From Solea solea (taxonomy: Eukaryota; Chordata; Actinopteri; Pleuronectiformes; Soleidae), in NCBI RefSeq assembly GCF_958295425.1, contig NC_081143.1, positions 14,394,891-14,458,890 of the forward strand: a stretch of 64,000 nt of DNA. Direction: 5' to 3'. Shown here piece after piece: positions 48,786 to 58,915 of the stretch. Under the pieces are notes generated by a model, which saw nothing but the letters and a program-made list of their open reading frames with translations, was not told the DNA's origin and ran no database searches. Numbering within the stretch: the first letter of the stretch is position 1; each line of letters begins with the position of its first letter. Position numbers and translations under genes: made by a program.

Positions 48786-49088
48786 TCTTGTATTTGTGGC
48801 TATGTTAGGACCACAAATTGTGTAAACCATACGGGGGACGACATTTTGGCAAAGTGAGGACATTTTGGCTGGTCCTCACTTCTTTTAAAGGGATTTTTTT
48901 TCGGGTTAAGACCTGGTTTTGGGGTTAGGGTTAGAATTGGGTTTTAGGTCAGGGTTAGGGTAAAGGTTAGGGTTAGGCATTTAGTTGTGATGGTTAAGGT
49001 TAAGGTAAGTGACCAGGGAATGCATTATGTCTATGAGGGTCCTCACTGTGAATGAAGCGCAGACGTGTGTGTGTGTGTGTGTGTGTCA
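48786..49088 (+). repeat. Family B dispersed repeat, full-length copy B9, with TTAGGG-like run
   Basis: Reads ttcttgtatttgtggctatg, ggcaaagtgaggacattttg, gctggtcctcacttctttta, ttaagacctggttttggggt, then tagggttagaattgggtttt and gggttagggtaaaggttagg. It continues catttagttgtgatggttaa, gggaatgcattatgtctatg and agggtcctcactgtgaatga into (TG)n at 49064-49086. It lies directly after copy A8. Confidence 0.85.
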
Positions 49089-49273
49089 GGGTTAAACAGT
49101 TTCCGCAGCTTTTCTCTCACTCAGTTGCCTCACTCTCCTCTGACTTACATCAAGGCTAAACCACACACAGCAGCACATACCGGCACACAAACCTCTTCAA
49201 TCCACTCAACCAGGGTTAAATGATCGCACCCAGATTATTAAACTCACCCGAGGGTTCCCAACGCCTTTGTTTG

Positions 49274-49276
<3 letters not shown>

Positions 49277-49354
<78 letters not shown>
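49277..49354. repeat. Compound (CT)n-(TG)n microsatellite
   Basis: About 17 CT units, a gtctctg bridge, then about 19 TG units. It is located in intron 3, ~550 bp before exon 4. ORFs over it are low-complexity read-through. Confidence 0.95.
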
Positions 49355-49357
<3 letters not shown>

Positions 49358-49899
49358 CGTGCGTATGTGATGATGGGTTGTTGTGAGTTCTTCTCCTGTG
49401 AGGGCCTTGTTTACTCAGTGTGGTCCTTTTCACACATTCGGTAGCCCGGCCAGACTGCCTGTTTGTTTTTCCCACATCGTCTCCTCTCCTTCGTCTTTGT
49501 GGTTAAAAAAAAAAAAGTCCCCCTGACCCTTCATCCAAACCCCTTCTCTCTTCTTTCTCCCCACCGTCCCTTCGTCATTTTGGAGTTCACTGTTTGTCTG
49601 GCAGCCATGTTGTACCCCTTAAATCAGGGGTAACCCAGAGTCTGTTTTTGAGAATCTGTCCATGAACGTGTGTGTGTGTGTGCGTGTGTTTTAAGTGTCT
49701 CCATCAATCTCCCAAACTACCTTTGACTAAACTGACTGGTTTTACAATCAAAACAATACAACACAATATGCTTATCAGGAAATATAAATCTCACTTTAAA
49801 AAAAAAAAGATAATTATACTTACATCTAACCACTTTACCCATACCGTCTGGAAAGGCCTTGGTAGAGTTTGTTCTCTAATTTATGCTCTGTTTTTTCAG

Positions 49900-49971
49900 G
49901 CGCCTGAATCGGAATAATCTGGCTGTCTTTCCCGAGCTGCTTTTCCTGGGAACGACAAAGCTTTACAGACT
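49900..49971 (+). CDS. slit2: slit2 coding exon 4 (LRR 3 of domain D1), last exon in window
   Basis: This 72 bp exon encodes one repeat, [17 protein letters not shown] plus TTKLYRL. About 20 of 24 residues match human SLIT2 in my recollection, including the SLIT2-type FLGT-KLYRL end, where SLIT1 has a QNNQALSRL-like end and SLIT3 a STPKLTRL-like end. The acceptor is TTTTTTCAG and the donor CT|GTGAGT, phase 2 on both sides. The next repeat, expected to start DLSENQIQ, was searched for by eye up to 64000 and not found. The remaining LRR domains, EGF repeats, laminin-G and cystine-knot parts therefore lie outside the window. Confidence 0.96.
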
Positions 49972-50833
49972 GTGAGTACAGTTTCCTCATTGTCTATCAT
50001 CACTGAATTCTTCCTTCTTGTTTTCATATACAAATGTATGTGTGTCCGTCTTATGATTTGTTCGATGAGCTTGATGTTAGATGAATTGTTCGGTGGAGTG
50101 TTTGTGTGCACGGCACAGTGACTCTGATTTCAATGACATGCTGTAATATGTAACACACAGTGTATCACAGAGCAGAGGAGTATCAGGCTTTCTTAGTAAT
50201 GGAGACGTGGTGTTTTACTTGGATGAAGGGGTGAGGGACCTGATTTTACATGGCCCTCTCCATAGAAGCCAGTTCAGAAGCTAATGGAGATTAGCACTCC
50301 AACAGCTGCTGTCCACTGGGAGTGAGTGTGTCTGCATGTGTGGTTGTGCGTGCGTGCGTGTGTGTGTGAGGATAGAGAAAAGAAAGTGGTGAATATAACA
50401 AACCAAGGGAGGCTTAAGCTGCGAAATGTATGTCTCTCAAAGAAGTTTCCACAACATAGATGTTCCCGTTTGCTTTGAAACCAGTGAACTGCTGTTTGTT
50501 GTCGAGCACCTTCCACTTGTCATTTTCAGCCTGGTTGTCTGTGCTGTATGTAAACCAAGCTGTGGATTTCCAGCACTGGAGGGCTGGGCTGCGACGCTGC
50601 TGAAACTGTGGGAACTAACTTCCCGTCATAGTCATTTGTGGTCCCGGGGAATAATTATGGTTCCATATATTTATATGTGTGGCTGAATATATTTATCTAA
50701 AACAATATTGAAATGCTCAGATGATTCACAGAGTGTGTGAAAGTTGTTTATGTTCTGCGGCTGTTACGCTGGTTGGCTGAGCTTGACCTGTCATGTCTAA
50801 AGGGTGTGTATCTGCATGTGCGTAAGTGTTTTC

Positions 50834-50869
<36 letters not shown>

Positions 50870-51980
50870 GGAGAGTTTCTCAAGGCCAAGAGCTGGCATT
50901 TTGCTCGTCGTGTGGGTCGAGGTAAAAATACAACGGCTCCCTGCTCAGCTGTCACAGACAAGCAGCCTGTGTGTATGAGTGCATTTTGACCATAAACCAA
51001 ACCCTGTGTGTGTGTGTGTTTGCGCATGCATCTCCTCCGATTATTCTACAATTTTCACTGCAGGATCTGCTACAGTCATTATTTTAATCAAATATAGTAC
51101 AATATGAAATCCACATTAGACAAAGTAATAAAAAAACTGTGAATAGCCACAGAAAATGCGACATAACAACGAAAAATGAAAGTGCCAAGTTGGTTCTTTC
51201 ACAGCCACAAAACTGCAAGCAGATTTTTTTCTTTTTTTTGGACGTATGGAAGTCATTCAGAATGAAATGACAACCATGGAGGCTAAACCAATATTATTCA
51301 GAGCAGCTTGGTCAATATTAAATCTTATGTCTCCTTCCTCGTTCCCTACAGCATATTTGTATTTTTAGAAAACACAACAAAAAACCCTTGAGAACCACTG
51401 AGGTGGAATCTTGTTAAGTTTTACATTGAGGTCAGAAGGTATGTGTTTTTTTTGCGTCAGTACTGCTATAAATGAACATGTGCTTAACCTGCTATTATGT
51501 TTTTCTCTTGGGGGAGAGGAATGAAATTCTGTCTATGTGTGTGTTAAAATGTACTGCGTCTGTTTTAGTTATTTTGACGAGGTGTGAGACCTGAGATATT
51601 TTATTTGACTGAAGTTTGACATGTTGCATCCCACTTATAAATTGAAGAGGACTAAAAACACTACTTTGCCCTCCCTTCACCACACACTTATATCACTGAT
51701 GATGTCATTTGAGGATGACTCAGTCATAGTCGGTGTAAGTGGAATGAACATTTACTGCTCACTAGAGAGTGAATTATTTAGTGTTTATTATGAAGGGTGT
51801 AGTGTACTAGTGGATGAGGGCATGATCTACTGGTCGTTGATGTAAACGTTCATATGAAAAACATCAAACCTTAAGAAAACATCTAGATCAGTTTTAGAAA
51901 TATTCAATGTTAATTTTCCCTGTTTTATTAGGGCAATGGGCTGCATTTTTTTATTATTATTATTTTTACAAAACACATTT

Positions 51981-52529
51981 GCTTATTTAAATTGGTCATT
52001 TAACACCTGAGCCTCAAAATGTCCGTCTGGACTGTTTTTTTGTTTTGTTTTTAGCTTATTTTAACCATAAAATGGCAAGAAAATGTCCTGTGAGTAAGTG
52101 TTTTTGCCCATTTTTCCAGAATAACTTTCAATATCTGGCAGTTATTTACAATTTACTGCACAATAAAATAGTGTAAGAACAATTTAAAATGGAGGAAAAA
52201 CTAAAAGTTTTATACATATATATAAAAAAGCATTGTGGTTGTACAGGGACACCAGATTTTGCATGCTAAATTTGAAGTTTGAGCAGTATAAAACATATTT
52301 AAAATAAAATGTGTTTTCGTTTCTGTGTCAATGTGCAAAAACAGGCCAAAAAATTTAAACTTATGTACAGGTGTTTTTCCAACTCTTTTCAACAGCATGA
52401 GTAAAATAACCGCGATGTTGGCTGTGATGTGCAACGTCTCAGCTCTCCGTATAATTCGTGTAATTACGGTAATGTAAAGTGCGCTTGTGCAAACGTGTCC
52501 TCTGCGATATGCTCGGCGTTAACGGGTTA
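51981..52529 (-). repeat. Dispersed repeat E, copy E2 (inverted partner of 25811-26262)
   Basis: The + strand reads cacctgagcctcaaaatgtc, aggaaaatgtcctgtg-type sequence, tttttgcccatttttccaga then ataactttc, ggcagttatttacaatttac, gtgcaaaaacaggccaaaaa, atgtacaggtgtttttcc, attacggtaatgtaaagtgc and gctcggcgttaacgggtt. This is the reverse complement of E1 over most of its length, with ~100 bp of extra sequence in the left half. Confidence 0.85.
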
Positions 52530-52684
52530 AAAAACGGAAGATAGAATTCTAATTTTTTTAGGACAGCTGACATTAGACAAAAACACAACAGGGAGAGTGG
52601 GAATTGTGACTTCATAGGAAATCTCTGGGTCCTCATCATACTTTTATCCTCTCCCTTTAAAACACCTGCGTCTATGCATGCAAA

Positions 52685-52686
<2 letters not shown>

Positions 52687-52730
<44 letters not shown>

Positions 52731-52830
52731 GCACCCCCAACACTCCAGGGCTCAGACTCTATTAGGTTATGTCGACACACATAAGCATATCCCCAAAACC
52801 TACCTCTATCTGACACACACACACACACAC
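52687..52830. repeat. Two close (AC)n microsatellites
   Basis: (AC)~21 at 52687-52728 and (AC)~13 at about 52813-52839, separated by ~85 bp of unique sequence. The 223-codon minus-strand frame at 52439-53110 reads through both as Cys-Val runs and is not supported as a gene. Confidence 0.93.
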
Positions 52831-55800
52831 ACACACAAACAGACACAGACAGAGCACAGGCCTGCTGTTTCCCTTGGTAGTTGTGAGGACCACAGCTGTT
52901 TGCTCTGAGAGAGACAAGCGAGACAGACAGAGAGGGGGGAATGAAGCATCTAGGAGGCATTTTGAACAATGGCTCAAACAGATACAGTTCATTAGAAAGA
53001 CTCTGTAAAACAAGATGGGCCAGAAAAACCTCACTGCACTGGGTGAGAACCAAGAGTTTCACCCCTGCCAAGAGGATCATATAAGCTTTAACCCTGAGAT
53101 GAGAACACACTCAAACACAGACAGACATTTAAGCTACTGTTAAACACAGAGGAAAGACAGCGTGATGTACATCTTTACCGGGCATATGCGAGGCTCTGTG
53201 TCAACGCCTGTGTGCCCACTAAGCCACTAAGCTACAGTACCCCAACATATACTCCAAGTGGACTAGAAAAACACTACTATAAATACAGGACTGAACTTCC
53301 AAGTAAAATACCGTCATTTTAAGTAATTGTATTCAATAGGAACATGACATAGATAGAATTCCAGTATAATCAGTGATCGTAGACTTAAATAAAATCAAGT
53401 AAACAGCCGATGGTGTCTTAAGTTTCCTCAATAACATACGGCAAACACGTAACAGAACAGATCCTTTATGACCTGTCCTCCCCACTCAAAACAACCTTAT
53501 AGGTCGGAGAGATACGACACCAGTGAGGTTAAGGTTGGAGTTAAAAAAAGACTCGGCTCAGCAGTAAGTTACACACAATGAAAATAACACTTTAACAAAA
53601 AAAAAAAAAACAGACTTACCGTGGTTACAGCGTTCCATTAAAATGAGGGTGTTGCTATTTGATGACGTCACACCCAAGGTACCAGATCGCGATTGTTACT
53701 TATGTGACAGCTAAGGACCGCCTATTTTAAAAACTTTAAAAACAGCCTGATTACATTTTATAACTGTCATATAAATAGACATACAGTCAAATTCAGCCAA
53801 ACATTGCAGCAGATTTCTGAAAAAAAAGAAAAAAAAATGTAACTGGTAACTGGACGTGTTGGTCATTTTTAAATAGATCTATTTTGTGAGAAAAAAATTC
53901 ACACAATTATTATTATTATTTTACATGGGAGTAGAGGGTACATGACTGGAGGTCAAATGTCTGTAGGCGTACAGGAGGGTTCAGGAAGCGCTGCCTTAGA
54001 ATATAGAATATCAATATAGAAGTTTGCTCCTTCACACTTTCCTGCCATTAACAAATGTGGGTGTATTTATCTTGTTTCATAATCTGCCCCAAAATTGCAT
54101 AAATTGGATTTATTTTGTCATTTCTTACTTGGTCATGCTTTTGCAAAACATTTCTTTTCATAAAGATACTACACACATACATTTATTATTCTTCCCGTCC
54201 TCTCTCCCCCTTTGTCGGCTCTCCCACTCTCTCTCTTTCTCTCTCTCTCTCTCTCTGTTTGACAGAAATCAGTAGTGAGATGAAGGAGGGAGAGATGAAA
54301 GTGGGGTTGATGAAGGGATGGGGTGATGCGAGGATAAGAGAATGGGTCACTGCTTCCATAGCTGAAAACTCTGGTTAGCATGAGGACAGATTGATGGGAC
54401 TCTGCACATTTGTGTGTGTGTGTGTGTGTGTGTGTGTCTCAGTGGCAGCTTTCTACATCATCCTTTCACTGTGTGACCTTTAGTGTTTCTCTATCTCATG
54501 ATATGTATAATTTTAAATATCAAAAAAGCAAAGGTTATATCTTTATGTCTTTGCTTTGTGCACACACATCGAGGCATAACACAATTTCTCTGAATGTTTT
54601 CCCCCGATTCCCCAAATTTGTATCCTTTTCTGCCCGTAAAGAAGTTTAAAAACACAACCCGGGCTCAAAAATCAATACTGACTCATTTGTAAATGTTGCG
54701 TTGTGATTTGCAATAACGTCCCTTTCCTAGATTACAGCCTGTGAGCAACGAATGCTGTGCTAATGTACTTGAAATTTGAAATGTGTGTCTCCATTTACTA
54801 AAACTATTGCAGAATAAGATGATTTTATATGCAGTGCAGCTGTTTTTTAATCAGGAATCATTAGGTCATGTTGATTTAGAAGAGGACAATGAGTGGACTG
54901 CAGGTCTCTCTCACACACACACACACACCCACTGATTTCATGCAGTACGGGGTTTGAATGAAGTTGATGATGAGGCTGCGTTTTGGGTGTGTGTGTTTAT
55001 GTGTGTAATTGTTCCTAATCCTCTGCTAAACGGTGGCCCGATGAGGCTTTACCAGGCGGCATTGTTGCTTAGCAGCCTCCAAAGTTGTGGCTTTGTCTTC
55101 TGTGAGAGCTTAACCTTGCTACACACACACACACACACACACACCACCTCGGCTGAGACGACAGGCTTGGCACAATAGTCACAAGAACGCAGGCGTCTTT
55201 TTAGAAGATGTGAGCTTTCCCAGCATGTCGACAGTTTACTAACACAGAGGGAGGAGTAGCAGGAGAAAGGAAAAAGGAAGAGAGAGGTCAAAGGTATCGC
55301 GAAAATGAAATTTTCTCTGAGTAAATAATGTTTTTTTTAATTAAGACAGCATTTGGCGTTTGAGTTGCCATAGAGGTCGATGACCTCTGGGTTTCCAGAG
55401 GTCAAAGGGGAAGAATGTTTCAGTCAAAGATCTAAGCTGGAGATGATCTGTGGTGATCTAAAGGAGAATGAAGGAGAAATCTTCTGTCTCTCTCCTCACA
55501 AACAATTGGCAAATTAAACTTGTTTTCGTGGAAAGTGTGAAAGACTTTTATTATAATCTAAGATTAAACATCTTAATGAGTCCAGCTTTTATTTTTCATT
55601 TATTCTGCAGCTATTTAGAAAAGTCTGTGAAATGAGAAAAATGTGAAAGGAAACAAATTTATAAAACAGACAACTCACTGTATCTTCATAATAAATTCAT
55701 GGGCAGTCAGTAGATTCAGATTCATGTTATAGTAGCCGTGAATAACTTTGACTCATCTGGTTATAATTTAGCTTTTTCTAAATTAAAATGAAAAGGAATT

Positions 55801-56353
55801 AAAGGTTTATCAAATGTCGGATGTAGGCGACTATACAGTAACTGGGCCACAAACAAACGTGCCATGAACATGGAAGAGACATTTTAACAATAAGAACAAT
55901 AAGATTAAACATTTTTTTGGTCTTCTCTACTATCTTTTATTAACAAAAACTCTGATTGTTTCCATGCTCGACTTGTAAGTAGATGAGGTTGATCATGAAC
56001 CACAGTTTAGATTTTGTCAAATTGATTCAAATGTTGACCTGAGTTATGCTGAAGCCAACCGTCTGTTACAATCATTATCATACCCAGTCATTAACATCAA
56101 TGCTTGATGTTCCTGTAAAGCATATGCTATAGAAAAACAAACTCCTGCTTCTTGTTGTTGTTGAAGTTGAAGATAACTCTGCTGCCTTTTAAAAAAGATC
56201 AGTATCTCGTGGCAGCAAAGTCAGATGCAGTGTTTTGGATGAGAAGATATTTTGCCACTGACTCTGTCTACATAGGATATGCAAATACCTGCCATCATGT
56301 CTGTCCAAGGAAATTAAGTTAAGCCTTTATAGCCCGAGGCGTCTGTGGATGGG

Positions 56354-56356
<3 letters not shown>

Positions 56357-56440
<84 letters not shown>

Positions 56441-56508
56441 TTCTCTCTCTCACTCTCTCTCTCTCTCTCTATCTCACTTTCTCTCTCTCTCTCTCATCTA
56501 CTCTCTGT
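56357..56508. repeat. Long imperfect (CT)n polypyrimidine array
   Basis: About 150 bp of CT with periodic single-base interruptions (ctttctct, cactttct, atctcactttct). Homopyrimidine-homopurine tracts of this length can form triplex DNA. The Ser-Leu ORFs are read-through. Confidence 0.95.
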
Positions 56509-56655
56509 CCATTCGTCTCACCCTTCTTTCTTCCACTGTCCAACAGACATAGACACACATTGGCACAAATGCATTGCTTTACCATTCAACAATATTTCCT
56601 GCCCCCTCCTGTTTCTCTGAATGCGCTTAAACAGATATAAAAACTGCCACATGCA

Positions 56656-56659
<4 letters not shown>

Positions 56660-56680
<21 letters not shown>
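56660..56680. repeat. (AC)n microsatellite
   Basis: About 11 AC units, 110 bp before the TG array that starts near 56790, forming an imperfect inverted pair of dinucleotide arrays. Confidence 0.9.
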
Positions 56681-56686
<6 letters not shown>

Positions 56687-56787
56687 CACCACATACAAAG
56701 ACATATTGTCTGAGAAATGTTTTGTTTTTGACTCTTGGATCATGCAGATTGTATCAAGCCAAACAGGACAGTGTTTTTTTTATTTTG

Positions 56788-56789
<2 letters not shown>

Positions 56790-56850
<61 letters not shown>

Positions 56851-56856
56851 GTGTGT
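56790..56856. repeat. (TG)n microsatellite
   Basis: About 28 pure TG units then gcgtgtgtgtg. It lies downstream of an (AC)n of opposite strand sense. Confidence 0.95.
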
Positions 56857-56999
56857 TCGCAGATTTCCATGTCATCTGCGTACACCTTATGAATCACCGT
56901 GAGTTTAGAGCCACAGTGTTTAGGTGTTGAGTGTCAGTGACTCACTCGCTTGCCGTCATCTGAATCACACGACCGCCTATCTGAATTGCTCAAGGCCAG

Positions 57000-57180
57000 T
57001 CATTCCTAAGAAGTGATTTGGGCATTCAGATCCGAACACAATGCTTTAATTCATTCTCAAGCGACTCCGAAGGGGGCCTGGTGCCAAACTGGCATTATTA
57101 AGAGGGCACCAGCACAAAAGATTATGTTATGCAGGCAGAATGTAAAGATGTGAAGTAATAAAGAAAAGTCTTTTTGCACA
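57000..57180. promoter_or_regulatory. slit2: Candidate conserved noncoding element
   Basis: Repeat-free block with an imperfect palindrome, ggtgccaaactggcattatt followed by aagagggcacc, plus gctttaattcattctc and ggcattcag. It is compositionally distinct from flanking microsatellites. Function is inferred only. Confidence 0.25.
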
Positions 57181-57365
57181 GCTCCAGCCAAATTGTTCCC
57201 CACTTGACTAAATGTGTGTTACAGCAGTTAATGTACTTTATTAAATAGCTTATGAAAAGCATAGCATTACATGCACAGTAGGAGACTGTATGTGTATACT
57301 GGATGACATTATGTGTCTAAATTCTGTAGTACAGGTAGAATGCATGTCCCTCGTCACACGCCTCT

Positions 57366-57440
57366 AGACCAGGGGGCGGACTGTAGTCTGGATCCTGATG
57401 CAGACGCTGTCTTATCCAGACCCGGACGTAGAACTGATAA
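57366..57440 (+). mobile_element. Possible hAT-type terminus
   Basis: The string gaccagggggcggactgtag then tctggatcctgatgcag resembles the CAGGGG(T/G)GG-CAAACTG-like end of hAT elements. No partner end was found, so this may be an old fragment. Confidence 0.3.
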
Positions 57441-58754
57441 ATCCTTCATAATAACCACGTTTTTTAATTGCTTATGGAACTAGATCAATTAAGGTCAATT
57501 ACATGTGCTGTGTTTTCAGTTTACAAAAAGAAGAGAAAGATAATGTTATTGTAGGTTTAAGGTTTGGGTTAAGATGCGCTTTAGCAAATTGACAAAAGAA
57601 GAAAGATTATTTTATCATTTCTTTCCAAGTGAAGTGTTTCATGTCGGTGTTTTGTAGAGGTAGAACTTTACACCTTAACTCTGAAGAACACTAAATGAAA
57701 TGATTGGTTTCCAACTATGTCTGTGAAGAGTGTTGTGACAGGATCCTGTCACTTGTCATGTTGTTGTTTTTTCCTTTTCTACTCTGCATCATTTCCACTT
57801 TTACGTTATTCAGCTCAGTTTGCTGAATGCAGCTCGGCACATCGCCTGTCGCCGATGACGCGCAAGTGTCAGGAGTTCACTGCTCACAGGTGAAAAGGTC
57901 AGGGCAGCTCAGCGCCAACCGATGAGATATCCAGGTTAATGGGCAAGGCAGCAGTGACGACGCGGCTTCGCTCATCGGGTTACAGATGGAGTGAGAGTTA
58001 CAGCTGGAAAAAGAGACGGAGAGAGAGAGGAGGGGCGGATACAGACAGAATGAATGAAGGGTGTTTAAAAGAAAGATTAGAGACGTTGTTTGCTCTTTTA
58101 AATGGCATGGAGGGGGAAAAAAGAAAAACTGGCAGGAATTTACCAGGGTGCAGACAGAAGTGTTAGATTCATTGTGAAGAGAGAGAGAGACGGGCAGAGA
58201 ACGTGAGAGACCAAGAGGGGAGAGTCATGTGGGAGGATATGGGGAGAGGTATGTGAGTACTGTAGATGGCAGGTAGCCTGAAGCCTGGAGCCAGTTTGTC
58301 TGTCAGAGAGGAGAAGAAGTGTCGAGGTGTGTGTGTGTGTGTGTTTGTGTGAGTTTATCTGAATGTGCGTAACCTGAGTGTGGAATATTGGGAGTGGGGG
58401 TTTCATACTAACCCAGTGCCAGGAAGAGCTTACCTGGAAGCAGGTACTTACAATAGCAGTGTACGTGTGAGCATGTGAGGTCTTCTGCAAGCATCAAAGC
58501 CGTTTCCTCACCTTGCTTGTGTATGATTACGGGTCAACGTGTGTGGTAGTGCCTCCCAACAAAGCATCTAAATCATCCTGCACCCCCCCCCTCCGCTTCC
58601 CTCGCTCACTTTTAGTATCTTCTTCCTCTCTTCTTCTCTTTCACTTTAGCCTCAGTGCTTAACTTAATAATATGAAGTAAAGGCTGGGGTTACGCAGCTC
58701 ACAATCAGCAAGACGTAGGTCCCTCCTCCTCCCTTCCTCCCTCTCTGTGTGACG

Positions 58755-58915
58755 GCTTGTCTGTTCCCATTATCTACAGGTATGGATTCAGGCCCTGTAT
58801 TGATGGATGAGTCAGCCTGGCTGGTGAATTATGGGAGGGATTATGGAATAATCAGGACAATTCATCATGCAAGGCTCATCTACTCATCCCCAATCACAGC
58901 TACACAGGAATATTG
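58755..58915. promoter_or_regulatory. slit2: Candidate conserved noncoding element
   Basis: Repeat-free block containing ggtatggattcagg, ggtgaattatgggagg, gattatggaataatcagg, acaattcatcatgcaag and cccaatcacagc. These are paired GGATTA/TAATCA (K50 homeodomain) and ATTCATCATGC-like sites in slit2 intron 4. The call rests on motif density only. Confidence 0.28.

Larger units (their letters stand above)
42858..49899 (+). other. slit2: slit2 intron 3 (7042 bp)
   Basis: Phase-2 intron with donor GTGAGT and acceptor CTGTTTTTTCAG. It contains a MITE-like element (43604-43744), a candidate regulatory block (45880-46240), family A and B repeats (46985-47150 and 48438-49088), a CT-TG compound microsatellite (49277-49354) and an A run (49798-49808). 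The 203-codon minus-strand frame at 44916-45527 and the 180-codon plus frame at 45327-45869 overlap each other and have no recognisable domain. Confidence 0.92.

Noticed and set aside
48786..49088. True interstitial telomere array
   Set aside because: The TTAGGG-like units are irregular and occur in every family B copy, so they belong to the dispersed repeat and not to a relocated telomere.
52439..53110. 223-codon minus-strand ORF, the longest in the window
   Set aside because: Contains two Cys-Val stretches from (AC)n microsatellites and part of repeat E2. It is not a coherent protein.
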